From Cryptomeria japonica (Eukaryota > Streptophyta > Pinopsida > Cupressales > Cupressaceae), in assembly GCF_030272615.1 (NCBI RefSeq), contig NC_081405.1, positions 474,082,008 to 474,146,007 on the forward strand: DNA of 64,000 bases. Reading direction: 5' to 3'. Positions 35,225 through 45,345 of this stretch are shown here, piece after piece. The position numbers and the translations under genes are program-made. Within the stretch, counting starts at the first letter, position 1. Each line of letters opens with the position of its first letter. The notes under the pieces were generated by a model that did not search any database, was not told the origin of the DNA, and saw only the letters and a program-made list of their open reading frames with translations.

Positions 35225-35232
35225 TATTTATA
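35225..35232 (-). promoter_or_regulatory. TATA-box-like sequence near the right end of the insertion
   Basis: On the - strand it reads TATAAATA in GCTATAAATATACTC, about 415 bp inside the right end. A subterminal promoter facing inward is common in DNA transposons, but here it would be 2 kb from the transposase start. Confidence 0.35.
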
Positions 35233-35249
35233 GCAATCCATGATTGCAT

Positions 35250-35645
35250 TTTTGGCGAATTGTGCGGGCGTGCAATGAAAATTTAATTTAAGCAGGGTGA
35301 AATGGCCCAATGGGTCCTCGAATTCTTATAATGTTTTAATTAATATTGGCAAATTTGGCCAACGCGTGCAATGAACATTTAATTTACCATTGGTGAATTA
35401 GGTCCTGGGTACGTGGTTGTTTTACTATTGCTGGCAAATAATGGAGGTGATCTAATACTTGTGTCTGAGTGATTTTAGGTGAATATTACAAGCGTGCACG
35501 TCGACGATGTGTGGTCAATGGCGAAGCCAGATTCTACAGTGTACCGTTAACCCCAAAATTTTGAGTGATTTGACCATGATTTTGCCCTAGACAATTTGCA
35601 TGAAATTCGCCAATTGGTGAAGAATCGCCACTAAAAAGCTCTTTG
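35250..35645. repeat. Right subterminal region with GGCGAATT-like words
   Basis: The words TTGGCGAATTGTG (about 35,252), ATTGGTGAATTA (about 35,390), ATTCGCCAATTGGTGAAG (about 35,608) and TTGGCGAAG at the very end match the repeat starts at the left end of the insertion. Two long words, GCGTGCAATGAAAATTTAAT and GCGTGCAATGAACATTTAAT, form a direct repeat about 100 bp apart. Confidence 0.6.
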
Positions 35646-35653
35646 GCGAAGTT
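35646..35653. other. Target site duplication, right copy (hAT-like insertion)
   Basis: GCGAAGTT is followed by TGTCAAACGG, which continues the interrupted LTR exactly as in the 3' LTR. Confidence 0.85.
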
Positions 35654-36077
35654 TGTCAAACGGTGATAATGCATGATGGGTTATCAGCCACCATGAAATT
35701 GGTGGATAATGGATGATGGAGAATGTCTTGAGATCGATTCAAGACTATTGCATTTAATGCAGTATGATTCAACGGTCAGGATTGAACCACTTGAATTACT
35801 TAACCTAATAGGTTTAGGGTTTAAGGTTTTTGCTACCGACCTATCTATTTCCTATAAGGTCGATGTTGTGTTTCTTTCTAAGGTTGTTGGAAAAAGTTGT
35901 GTGTGTGTATCCAAGGGAAGTGACACGTGATTCTTGCAAGACCAAAGGAGAAAAGAGATACCTGCAAAGTGAATGTGCAAAAGGTGAAGAGGAGCCAAAA
36001 TGGATCTACATTAGCATTGAGTGTTGTTACCAGATCATTGTAATTCCTGTTGATCTTTAACCACTTCAACAGTTGTG

Positions 36078-36190
36078 AAATCCCTTAATAGGGTAGCCTT
36101 AACTGGCTTGATACAAATCCCTTAACAGGGTAGTTTTAACCGGCTTGATTCAAATCCCTTAACAGGGTAACTCAAAGTTAATGAGTTCTA
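36078..36190 (+). repeat. 37-bp tandem repeat in the LTR of Copia D
   Basis: Units starting AAATCCCTTAA at 36,078, 36,115 and 36,152 each contain the partly palindromic CCCTTAACAGGGT. Degenerate copies of the core continue to about 36,370. The 3' LTR has the same array from about 42,065. Confidence 0.85.
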
Positions 36191-36845
36191 GGAAGCTATA
36201 GAGCTCTGGAGATCCTTTAGCTATTGAGTTCTTGAAATCCTCTAACAAGGTAACCCTAACCGGGTTTAACCCTTAATCGGGTATTGTAGCCATCCCTTAA
36301 CCAGGTGATCCCTAACAGGATCGGTTCCTAGCAGAAACTATTGTAATGTCTTTAACCGAACAAGGCTCCTAACAGAGAAGACTTCTAAAGAGTTCAAAAG
36401 AAGATTGTGGGTATTCATCCCCACCATGGTTTTTCCTAGTTGGGTTTCCACATGAAAAATATGTGTGTCATGTGTGATGCTTTTATCTTGTGATGCTTTG
36501 TTATTACCTATTGAGCATATGATGGTTCTGTGTTTTATGCCTGTCTATAAAACATATTGAACTAACTATTGTGAAGATCAGATGATAGTTTACCTGTTCA
36601 TGCATGAGGGTGTAATGGTACTATAGTATTGAGCTAAGAGGAAAGCTTAGTCAGTGACCGATTTATGATTGTTTTAGTTATTCTGGGTCTTACCGGTTGC
36701 ACTCTGTTTCAACCAATATTACTGTTTGCCAGTCATCCAGAGTATTTTCTATCAAACTGGATTTGGACTATATTTTTGTTTGTACTAATTCACCCCCCCT
36801 CTCAGTATCAGTTTGGTACTATTCATTCATCATTGAGTTATCAAT

Positions 36846-36857
36846 TGGTATCAGAGC
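36846..36857 (+). other. Primer binding site of Copia D
   Basis: TGGTATCAGAGC, the exact complement of the initiator tRNA-Met 3' end used by most plant Copia elements, lies 2 bp after the 5' LTR. Confidence 0.95.
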
Positions 36858-36912
36858 ACTCTAAGTCCTCTGTGTTGTAAGCTTAACCGCTTGAGGTAAA
36901 GATCCCAGTCAA

Positions 36913-37740
36913 ATGATGAAGAGGGAAGGTCCAAAGTTTAACAGGGAAAATTTTGGTATATGGAAAGATAGGATGAAGATACTCATCAGAAGCATGGGTG
37001 CTCAACACTGGAGTTATGTTGAGAATGTCTATGTTGTCCCTACCGGTACTCTCACCGATGACCGAAAGAGAGAGATACAAGAAAATGGGCAAGTCATGGA
37101 AGCCCTCATTAGTAGTCTATCTGACATTGAGTTTATTGATGTTCAGGACAAGGCAAATCCCAAAGAGGTATGGGATTCTCTTGAAAATATCTATGGTGGC
37201 GATGAACATGTAAAATAGGCTAAGGAAGAAAGCCTGAGAGGGAAGTTTAAAGATATACAGATGGTTGAAGGTGAGACCATTCATCAATATGGAATAAGAA
37301 TCAAAATGGTTGTTGGAGAAATCAAGAGTGCAGGTGGTAAAATAGAATATTCCACTGTGGTAAGCAAAGTCCTGAGATCCCTGTTGCCGGTCTATGCAAT
37401 AAGGGTTGTTGCTATTCAGGAGCTGAGATCAATAGACAAGATTAAGGTATCCTTGGACTCCATCATAGCCAAGTTGACAACCTATGAGCTAAATAGTTTT
37501 GATGGCAGTGTTCAAAAGACTAAATCAGCATTTAAAACCTCTACTTTACCATCCAGAAAAGGAAAAGAAGCTAGCACTAGTGGTGAACCTAGTCAGAGCA
37601 GAGAAATGAATGATGAGGAGATTCTGATGGCATTTGAAGCTCTTCTTGCCAGGAAGCTTCCTAAAGGAACTAGTAAATGCAAAGGTAAGCTACCTTTGAA
37701 ATGCTTTTCTTGTAAATAGATAGGACATATTGCTATAAAC
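36913..37740 (+). pseudogene. Copia D: gag
   Basis: It starts at the ATG pair at 36,913 (MMKREGPKFNRENFGIWKDR), the usual Copia gag start with the GIW word. It continues through EVWDSLENIYGGDEHVK, then a TAG at 37,216 where Gln is expected, and SKVLRSLLPVYAIRV. The zinc knuckle at the end is damaged: CFSCK, a TAG at 37,717, then IGHIAINYP with the last Cys changed to Tyr. The protein would package element RNA in particles. It is in one frame and is broken only by stops. Confidence 0.88.
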
Positions 37741-38555
37741 TATCCTAATGGTGATAACAAGGACAAACCAGAAAGGTTCAGGAAATTCAAAGGAGGAAAC
37801 GAGAGAAACTATTTTGTAGTAGTTGATGAAGGTGTCACAGATGAGGAATCTGAAGATGAAGAGAGTGAAGACATTGTGTTTGTTGCTATAAAGGAAGATG
37901 TGGCAGACAAGAAGGCTCTTGTCTCTTGGTTTGATAATTCCAATGAGTGGATCATTGATAGTGGTTGTTCTCACCATATGACAGGTGACCGGAGCAATTT
38001 CTATCCTTGGAGGAGTATGATAGTGGTGTGGTTCGCTTTGGCAATGATGCACCATGCATGGTCAAAGGCAAAGGGTCCATCTCTCTGAATGGAAAGAGCA
38101 ATGTTGACAATGTGTACTGGGTTGATGGTCTCAGACACAACCTTCTAAGTGTTGCCCAACTAAATGATAGTGGCCTCACTCTAGAATTCAAGAATGGAGT
38201 TTGTAGAATCAAAGGAAAAGATGGTAAATTGGTGGCCACCGGCATGCAGACCAAAGGTAACCTATTTCATCTGAATGCAAATATAAGTACATGTCTTATG
38301 GCTAAGCTTGATGATAGTTGGATATGGCATAGAAGACTTTGCCATGTAAACTTTGATAACGTTGTAAAGGCTAGTAAGATCAAGGCAGTTAGAGGGTTGT
38401 CAGTGGTAAGCAAACCGGATAATACCTTGTGTAGAGAGTGTCAATTGGGGAAAATGTCTTCCTCAACCTTTAAAGGTAAATCTTTCACTACTGACAACTT
38501 GCTTGATCTTGTGCATATTGATTTGTGTGAACCTATGAAAACTAGAAGTGCGTAG
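37741..38555 (+). pseudogene. Copia D: protease and GAG-pre-integrase
   Basis: The protease active site is intact as WIIDSGCSHHMTGD near 37,960. Just after it one T is missing (near 38,002), shifting the frame. The GAG-pre-integrase region follows: VYWVDGLRHNLLSVAQLN, then WIWHRRLCHVNFDNV and LCRECQLGKM, the HHCC zinc region of integrase. The first integrase Asp is in LVHIDLCEPM. A TAG at 38,553 ends the open segment. Confidence 0.88.
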
Positions 38556-39300
38556 GTCATGATTCTCACTGATGACTACTCAAGAATGATGTGGGTCACA
38601 TTCTTGAAAGACAAGTCTGAAGTTTTTATGAAATTCAAAGCTTTCAGAGTATTAGTGGAGAAGGAAAGTGGTAAAAGGATCAAGTGTCTCAGATTTGATC
38701 AAGGAGGAGAATTCACTTCCAGTGAATTCAATAAGTATTGTGAAGAATTTGGCATCAAGAGGCAACTGTCTGCCCCCCAGACTCCATAGCAAAATGGCCT
38801 AGTAGAGAGGAATAACCAGATAGTATTTGAAGCAGCTAGAACCATGTTGATTCAAGGAAAGGTAGCTCACACCTTTTGGAGAGAAGCGATGAGCACTGCC
38901 GTCTATACTGTGAACCAGGTACTCATCAAGAAAGGTAAGGACAAAAATCCTTATGAGTATTGGACCGATAAAACACCTATGGTTAGCTACTTTAGGGTAT
39001 TTGGTAGAAAATGTTACGTCAAGAGGAGTGAACATCAGGGAAAATTTGAAGCTAAATGTGATGAGGGAATATTCCTAAGATATTCCACCAAGAGTAAAGC
39101 TTTCAAGTGTTACAACAATAGGACTCAAAGAATTATGGAAAGTATCAATGTAAGAGTTGATGAATCCTCTAAGAAAACTAAGGAAACCGGTAGTGAGCAA
39201 GCTATAAATGAACTGGTTGCAACCTTTTGGGAACTGGTTGTTAGGCAACTGAGTACCAGTAACAGTGTTCCTGAACCAATGAATGCTAATACTGATGAAG
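38556..39300 (+). pseudogene. Copia D: integrase core and C-terminus
   Basis: It carries DDYSRMMWVTFLKDK, then the second catalytic Asp in RFDQGGEFTSSEF and the Glu in QNGLVERNNQ (after a TAG at 38,787). The C-terminal part has the PYEYWTDKTP and CDEGIFLRYSTKSKAFKCYNN words of Copia integrase. All three acidic residues of the DDE triad remain. Inactive because of the upstream and internal stops. Confidence 0.88.
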
Positions 39301-40500
39301 ATGAGGATGAAGAGGAAAAGCAAGAAGAACCAGTCAAGACCATTCCTGAATATGTCAAGCTGAATCATGATCCTAAACAAATCATAGGAGATAAGGATGT
39401 AGGAATCCTTACAAGGAGAAAGATCAGAGAAAACTCATGTATGATCTCTGAATTTGAGCCTAAATCATTCAAAGAGGCTCATAAAGATGAAGATTGGATC
39501 AAGGTAATGGAAGAGGAACTTGATCAGATAGAGAAAAATGGTACATAATCCTTGGTACCCAGACCGGAGCATAAAAATGTCACTGGCACCAAATGGGTGT
39601 TCAGAAACAAGCTAAATGAGGATGGCACAGTGATTAGGAATAAGCCATATTGGTGTGCAAAGGATATGCTCAAGAAGAAGGAGAAGACTATGGAGAAACC
39701 TTTGCTCCTATAGCCAGATTGGAAGGAGTTCGTATGCTTCTTGCATATGCAGCTTTTAAAAGGTTCAAAGTATATCAAATGGATGTAAAATCTGCATTCC
39801 TAAATGGTGTACTTGAAGAGGAGGTATATATAGAGAAACCAGATGGGTTTTCCCTATTTGAAGATAGTGATATGGTGTGCAGGCTACATAAAGCCTTATA
39901 TGGTCTAAAGCAAGCACCTAGGGCATGGTATGAGCGCCTACATTCCCATCTTGTGAAGATTGGATTTGAGAGAACAAGTGAAGATAGAAATATCTACTTG
40001 AAGTCTGAAGGAGATCAGATCCTGATCTATGAGGTTTTTGTTGATGACATTATCTTTGGTGGAGATGACAAGATGAGTCATGAGTTTGTTAATGAGATGA
40101 AGAAAGAGTTTGAGATGTCACTCATAGGGGAGATTAAGTTCTTCATTGGACTGCAAATCCAGCAGATGAAAGATGGAATCTTTATCACTCAGTCCAAATA
40201 TGTCAAAGAGGTGTTGAAGACCTTTGGCATGGAAGATAGCAAACTGGTTGGTACACCAATGGTGACCGGTTGCAAATTGACAAAAGAGGATGATTCCGCA
40301 CTGGTTGATGAGAAGGAATATCGATCAATGATTGGTAAGTTACATTATGTAGTGCATAGCAAACCGGATATTGCACATGCAGTTGGCATTACTGCAAGGT
40401 TCCAGAAAAGTTCAAGAGAATCCCACTTGGTTGCAGTCAAGCGGATTTTTAGGTATCTAAAAGGAACAATTGATTGTGGTACCCATATAGCAATGATTTC
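39301..40500 (+). pseudogene. Copia D: reverse transcriptase (RVT_2)
   Basis: After an acidic linker (DEDEDEEEKQEEP) the RT begins with EDWIKVMEEELDQIEKN, a TAA at 39,546 where Trp is expected, then TKWVFRNKL. A 1-bp deletion near 39,641 shifts the frame. It goes on with [52 protein letters not shown] and the catalytic FVDDIIFGG (YVDD equivalent). A further short deletion near 40,475 shifts the frame at the start of RNase H. It would copy element RNA into cDNA from the tRNA primer. Confidence 0.9.
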
Positions 40501-40983
40501 ATTTTGAAAGTATTCACAGATGCTGAATGGGTAGGTAATGTGGATTATTGGAAAAGCACAACTGGTGGTGCATTCTTTCTCGGTGGTAGACTAGTCTCAT
40601 GGATGAGTAAAAAGCAGAGTTGTATCTCTCAGTCTACAGTGGAAACGAAGTATGTTGTAGCTTTCATGAACTGCACTTAGAGAATTTGGATGAAGCATGT
40701 ACTGGAAGGCTTCAAAATCCCTGTATCTGAACCGGTAAGTATATTCTATGATAACACAAGTGCTATCAATATCTTAAAGAACCCGGTTTTACATTCTAGA
40801 ACCAAGCATTGTGAGCTTAAGTATCATTTCTTGAGGAAAAAGGTTCAGAATAAAGAGATTGCACTGGAACATGTTTCCAGTAAGGAGCAGTTAGTAGACA
40901 TATTCACCAATCCTCTCCCAAAGACTACATTTGTGCACTTAAGAGGTGAATTGGGGGTATTGCCCCTTCAGGAGGTGAACTAA
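40474..40983 (+). pseudogene. Copia D: RNase H
   Basis: It includes FTDAEWVGNVDYWKSTTGGAFF with the first catalytic Asp (normally TDADW), then SQSTVETKYVV where the usual AEAEY motif is altered. A TAG lies at 40,678. It ends with FYDNTSAINILKN, KYHFLRKKVQ and the polyprotein tail PLPKTTFVHLRGELGV. The stop at 40,981-40,983 is the natural end of gag-pol. It degrades the RNA template during reverse transcription; inactive here. Confidence 0.88.
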
Positions 40984-41216
40984 AAGTATTTGTTCCACAT
41001 CAGTCAGGTATTGCATAGTCAAATTTTTTTTGTTGATTGATGTGTTGAAGGATGCTACTCCTTAGAGGGAGCGGCATAATGGAACAGGGATGCTTGTGCC
41101 TCCACTTTGGCATTGTTGTCAAAGGGGGAGAAGGAGTGAAGTGGAAAAGATAGCTATAGAAAATGGGGGGTTAGATGTGAAGCGGAGAGATATCTTTGTA
41201 TATTGCCATCAATGCC

Positions 41217-41227
41217 AGAGGGGGAGA
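41217..41227 (+). other. Polypurine tract of Copia D
   Basis: AGAGGGGGAGA lies directly before the 3' LTR, in the context CATCAATGCCAGAGGGGGAG. It would prime plus-strand DNA synthesis. Confidence 0.9.
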
Positions 41228-41228
41228 T

Positions 41229-42833
41229 TATTGGCATTATGTGAACTGGTATAAGGACATAGTGATATTGTATGTTGTCATTGATGTCAATATGTGATAT
41301 GAAGTGAACTAGCATATGTGATATGTGAGAAGAGAGAACCGACATGTGTGTGAATCGGTATATATGCCAAAGTGAAGTGGTGTATTTTCTCAAGGTGAAC
41401 CAGCATGCAGTTATGGGAACCAGCACATGGAAGCACTATGTGACTATCGGTTGCTAGGTAGTTTCCACTTCAGGATTTCTGGTTGGAGTACCTCAAGCCT
41501 GTGTGACTCAATCAGTGATCTTTGTGTGATGAGTTAGCAGTATAACGAAGAACAGATCATGTTGCCATGTAAGCCTTGTATGCGTGAAGGATCTTGCATG
41601 AAGAAGACTATTCCTATCTACCTCGGGAATGTGTGAAGTTTGTCAAACGGTGATAACGCATGATGGGTTATCAGTTGCCATGAAATCAATGGATAATGGA
41701 CGATGGAGAATGTCTTGAGATCAATTCAAGACTGTTGCATTTAATGTAGTATGATTCAACGGTCAGGATTGAACCACTTGAATTTCTTAACCTAATAGGT
41801 TTAGGGTTTAAGGTTTTTGCTACTGACCTATCTATTTCCTATAAGGTCGATGTTGTGTTTCTTTCTAAGGTTGTTGGCAAAAGTTGTGTGTGTGTATCCA
41901 AGGGAAGTGATATGTGATTCTTGCCAGACCAAAGGAGAAAAGAGATACCTACAAAGTGAATGTGCAAAAGGTGAAGAGGAGCCAAAACGGATCTGCATTA
42001 GCATTGAGTGTTGTTACCAGATCATTGTAATTCCTGTTGATCTTTAACCACTTCAATAGTTGTGAAATCCCTTAACAGGGTAGCCTTAACTGGCTTGATA
42101 CAAATCCCTTAATAGGGTAGCTTTAACTGACTTGATTCGAATCCCTTAATAGGGTAACTCAAAGTTAATGAGTTCTGGGAAGCTATAGAGCTCTGGAGAT
42201 CCTTTAGCTATTGAGTTCTTGAAATCCTCTAACAAGGTAACCCTAACCAGGTTTAACCCTTAATCGGGTATTGTAGCCATCCCTTAATCGGGTGATCCCT
42301 AACAGGGTCGGTTCCTAGCAGAACCTATTGTAATGTCTTTAACCGGACAAGGCTCCTAATAGAGTGGACTTCTAAAGAGTTCAAAAATAGATTGTGGGTA
42401 TTCATCCCCACCGTGGTTTTTCCCAGTTGGGTTTCCACATGAAAAATATGTGTGTCATGTGTGATGCTTTTATCTTGTGATGCTTTGTTATTACCTGTTG
42501 AGCATATGATGGTTCTATGTTTTATGTCTGTCTATAAAACATATTGAACTAACTATTGTGAAGATCAGATTATAGTCTACCTATTCATGCATGAGGGTGT
42601 AATGGTACTATAGTATTGAGCTAAGAGGAAATCTTAGTGAGTGACCGGTTTATGATTGTTTTAGTTATTCTAGGTCTTACCAGTTGCACTCTATTTCAAC
42701 TAGTATTACTGTTTGCCAGTCATCTGGAGTATTTGTTGTCAAACCAAATTTGGACTGTATTTTTATTTGTACTGATTCACCCCCCCCCATCTCAGTACCG
42801 GTTTGGTACTATTTGTTCATCATTGAGTTATCA
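41229..42833 (+). repeat. 3' LTR of Copia D
   Basis: This LTR is uninterrupted (1605 bp). Its first two bases are TA where the 5' LTR has TG, a G-to-A change at the conserved terminus. Its intact junction at about 41,632 proves the insertion site in the 5' LTR. It ends GAGTTATCA before the duplication TAAGT. Confidence 0.95.
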
Positions 42834-43554
42834 TAAGTGTCACTGAGAGAGGGGGGTGAATCAGTGATTTCCAAACTTTTCCCTTTTCTATCCTATGTGT
42901 GTATACCAGTTAAGAAATCTAACATAAATCAAACATACCAATTAGATGGGAGACTAACACAAAGGTAATCACTCATGAGAGGGAAATCACATAACACCAG
43001 ATGTACAAGGAAAACCCAAGATGGGAAAAACGTCAGTGAGAAGTGATGTTGGAGACTTATTCTCCAATCTAGCCTCACAATGAAAACCTTGGTTACAACA
43101 TTTAGAGCACTGACCCAAGGAGTACCAATCCTACTTTAGGGCACCAACCCAAGGAGTATGACTCCCACTTTAGGGAACCAACACAAGGAGCACCAACCCC
43201 TACACTGAACTCCAACTCATTGATTACAAAATCATATTTTGAATATAAAAGTTATCTTCTTGTCACACAAGAACTTTGTAACTCTCTTGTATGTCTCTCC
43301 ACCGGTTCTCCTCTCTACGGATCTCTATCAGTTCTCTATCCACCCTCTCATTGCAGCAACCTTATCTCCTATTGCAACTCACTCTCTATTGCACCTTACT
43401 CTCTATTGCACCTTTGTTCATTCAACCTCTTCTTCTTCTCTACCAGTTCTACTCTTTGTTGGTTCTGCTCTCTGCTAGTTCTCTTTTCTCTCTGCTACAA
43501 AACTGCTATCCACCACTAGTCTTGGTAACTTAGTCAGATGTCTACTTGATAATA

Positions 43555-44962
43555 TGATGAAACAATAAGGACCCAGTCAACTACTAAGAGGGGAGGGTGA
43601 ATCAGTAGATAGAAAAAAACTAAACTTTCACCAAAATTAAACCCAACTCATCAACCATTCACTGAACTAACTGGTTTAAACACTAACAAAAATTGATACT
43701 GCACTATCAAGCTTACCGGTTGACTAAAACATCAATGATAGAATGTAATAGATTTGAAACTCACATACTATTTAAGAAAAACATTAAACCACTTTACTAA
43801 CATCAGTAATAACTCATTTCAGATCATTTTCAGTCATCTAATCATATCTAAGTGGCTTTACTAGTTAATCATATCAACCATATCAAAACATATAACCACA
43901 AAATCACTCACCACTTGACACAATAATTTTTGACATGGAAAGCCAAATGGAAAAAACTATAGTGGGGATGAATACCCACAAGTATTCTAAACTCTTCTGA
44001 AGTTCGCCCTATTAGGAACCAAGCCTTGTTAGAAGCTTTACAAAAATGTCCTGTTAGGAATAGATCTGGTTAAGGACCACCCCATTAAGAGATTGACTAC
44101 AATACCCTATTAAAGGTAATACCATGTTAGGAGTAACCTCGATAGATGATTTCAAACCCAAGCTAATGGATCACTTGGTTAGAGGATTTAGACCACACCA
44201 AACCTATTAAAGCTTACCCAATTAGGGGATTTAACTTTTGTTATGGTTAGAGAACAATGGGGTTTTTGTTGATATGATAATAGCACTGCTCTGCTTAGTC
44301 AGATCCTTTTATGCTCCTATCTTCCTTCAAAACATTCTGCAAACACTCCTAGTTTGACAATAGTCTCACTACCACACTTAACAAAATTGCCAACACAATT
44401 ACAAAACAACTCATCGACCTTATAAGAAAATACAATAGGTCAATAACACATTACAAAACCTAAGATCTCATAGAGATTACAAACATATCAATTCAAACAT
44501 GACTATTCGATTACATATCAATTAGCTGTACATTGTTCAAGACAACTTTAACCGCTCTTGGATCATCACACATTGGATCCTCTAACTCATCATGCATTAT
44601 TCAGTTCATGTTGTGCATTTGTTCATTCCCAAGATAAAATGATTATCTCTATATGCAAAAACCACTTTGAAACTCATCACGTGCATCATGAATATGTGGC
44701 ATCTCCATCTCTGATCACCATTCGATCATAGATCAATATAATCGATTCACCAAGCTCCATCGGTTAGGGTTTGGCATATCAACTAGTTGGGGTTATTGGT
44801 TGATCGCTTTGCTTCAAATACTAATATCGGTTTCCATCAGTGCTCTACTACCGATTGCATTAGTGCATCACTATCGGTTGCAATACAACTCCATTACCGG
44901 TTATTATTGACATCAATGACAACACTATACTTCATTAATGCAATCTTTATGCAATTCCAACA
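43555..44962 (-). repeat. 3' LTR of Copia B
   Basis: It begins TGATGAAACAATAAGGACC and ends GCAATTCCAACA on the + strand. It aligns along its length with 61,472-62,880. The G-rich run with GTGAATCAG is near 43,590 and the GGATGAATACCCACAAG block near 43,965. The exact first base is uncertain because both copies share TA before the TG. Confidence 0.85.
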
Positions 44963-45345
44963 AGCTCCCCCTTTGGCATTGATGGCAATACAAATATGAA
45001 TACCCTTTTGATTGTGATGATTGAGAGTAATGCACATACATAGGTATAAGAATCTTGGTTTACATTTTTTTATGTACTCTCCTTCAACTGTATCTCCATG
45101 TCTTCAATTGGTAACTAGCTATCAATCATATACTGTTCTTCTCATCATCAATCATACATTTCTTCTCCCCCTTTAACAACAATTCCAAAGTGAATATCAA
45201 TGTTAGTTGGTTAACCATTCCATGCTTTACTGATCTACAACAATGATCTGTAACTTGTTTCCCCCCTTGTGGAATAGCTCCACTCTACACCAATCCTTCT
45301 TCAAGATCTTCAATAAGCTTCGAGACTAATGTCTTCCATATCAGC
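44963..45345 (-). other. Polypurine tract and 3' non-coding region of Copia B
   Basis: AGCTCCCCCTTTGGC directly after the LTR is the polypurine tract (AGGGGGAG) on the - strand. A second CT-rich stretch (TTCTCCCCCTTTAACAAC) lies near 45,164. No gene is present before the gag-pol stop at 45,346. Confidence 0.75.

Larger units (their letters stand above)
21608..35645 (-). mobile_element. 14-kb insertion, candidate giant hAT transposon
   Basis: The insertion is bounded by 8-bp direct repeats GCGAAGTT inside the 5' LTR of Copia D. Its left end is TAGGG and its right end, read inwards on the - strand, is CAAAG. Both fit the hAT terminal pattern YARNG, but longer terminal inverted repeats are not obvious. 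A decayed hAT-type transposase gene lies inside on the - strand (30,562-33,247), and 8-bp duplications are the hAT norm. A second decayed frame (24,716-28,191), repeat arrays and subterminal repeats fill the rest. The alternative is a 9-bp duplication from a Mutator-like element, or a smaller element enlarged by unseen nested insertions. It is far longer than the usual 2.5-5 kb of plant hAT elements. Confidence 0.65.
21196..36843 (+). repeat. 5' LTR of Copia D (two pieces around the insertion)
   Basis: The left piece (21,196-21,607) begins TGTTGGCATTATG. The right piece resumes at 35,646 and ends GAGTTATCA. Both align with the 3' LTR, where the matching junction reads uninterrupted GTGTGAAGTTTGTCAAACGG. 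ORFs at 35,709-36,060 are only LTR sequence and recur in the 3' LTR. Confidence 0.93.
21196..42833 (+). mobile_element. Ty1/Copia element D, 5' LTR split by a 14-kb insertion
   Basis: Perfect 5-bp duplications TAAGT flank it (21,191-21,195 and 42,834-42,838). Its own parts are the 5' LTR (21,196-21,607 plus 35,646-36,843), PBS, gag-pol (36,913-40,983), PPT and 3' LTR (41,229-42,833). Without the insertion the 5' LTR is about 1602 bp against 1605 bp for the 3' LTR, so the reconstruction is self-consistent. Gag-pol contains at least six stops and three frameshifts, so the element is inactive. RT and protease wording is close to elements B and C. Confidence 0.93.
21181..43552. mobile_element. 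LTR fragment X, split by Copia D
   Basis: Removing Copia D and one TAAGT copy joins 21,181-21,195 (TGTTGAACACTAAGT) to 42,839 onward (GTCACTGAGAGAGGGG). The join gives a clean LTR start followed by the G-run and GTGAATCAG found in the other Copia LTRs. X also has the conserved AAGATGGGAAAAAC block at about 43,019. It stops at about 43,552 where the LTR of Copia B begins, so the rest of X probably lies to the right of the window. A pyrimidine-rich tract (CTCTATTGCACC words) fills 43,270-43,510. ORFs there are low-complexity artefacts. Confidence 0.6.

Noticed and set aside
21608-35645. Mutator-like element (9-bp duplication GCGAAGTTT)
   Set aside because: The ninth base is shared by chance or by target; no MULE transposase motif is seen, while a hAT transposase and YARNG ends are. 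Kept as an alternative only.
21608-35645. Helitron or CACTA element
   Set aside because: A Helitron would leave no target duplication and would end in CTRR; a CACTA element would show CACTA ends and a 3-bp duplication.
35709-36060. ORFs that recur at about 41,817-42,047
   Set aside because: They lie in the LTRs of Copia D and are duplicated for that reason; no protein family is recognised.
43220-43533. Three overlapping Ser/Leu-rich ORFs
   Set aside because: They are produced by a pyrimidine-rich tract in LTR fragment X in all three frames.
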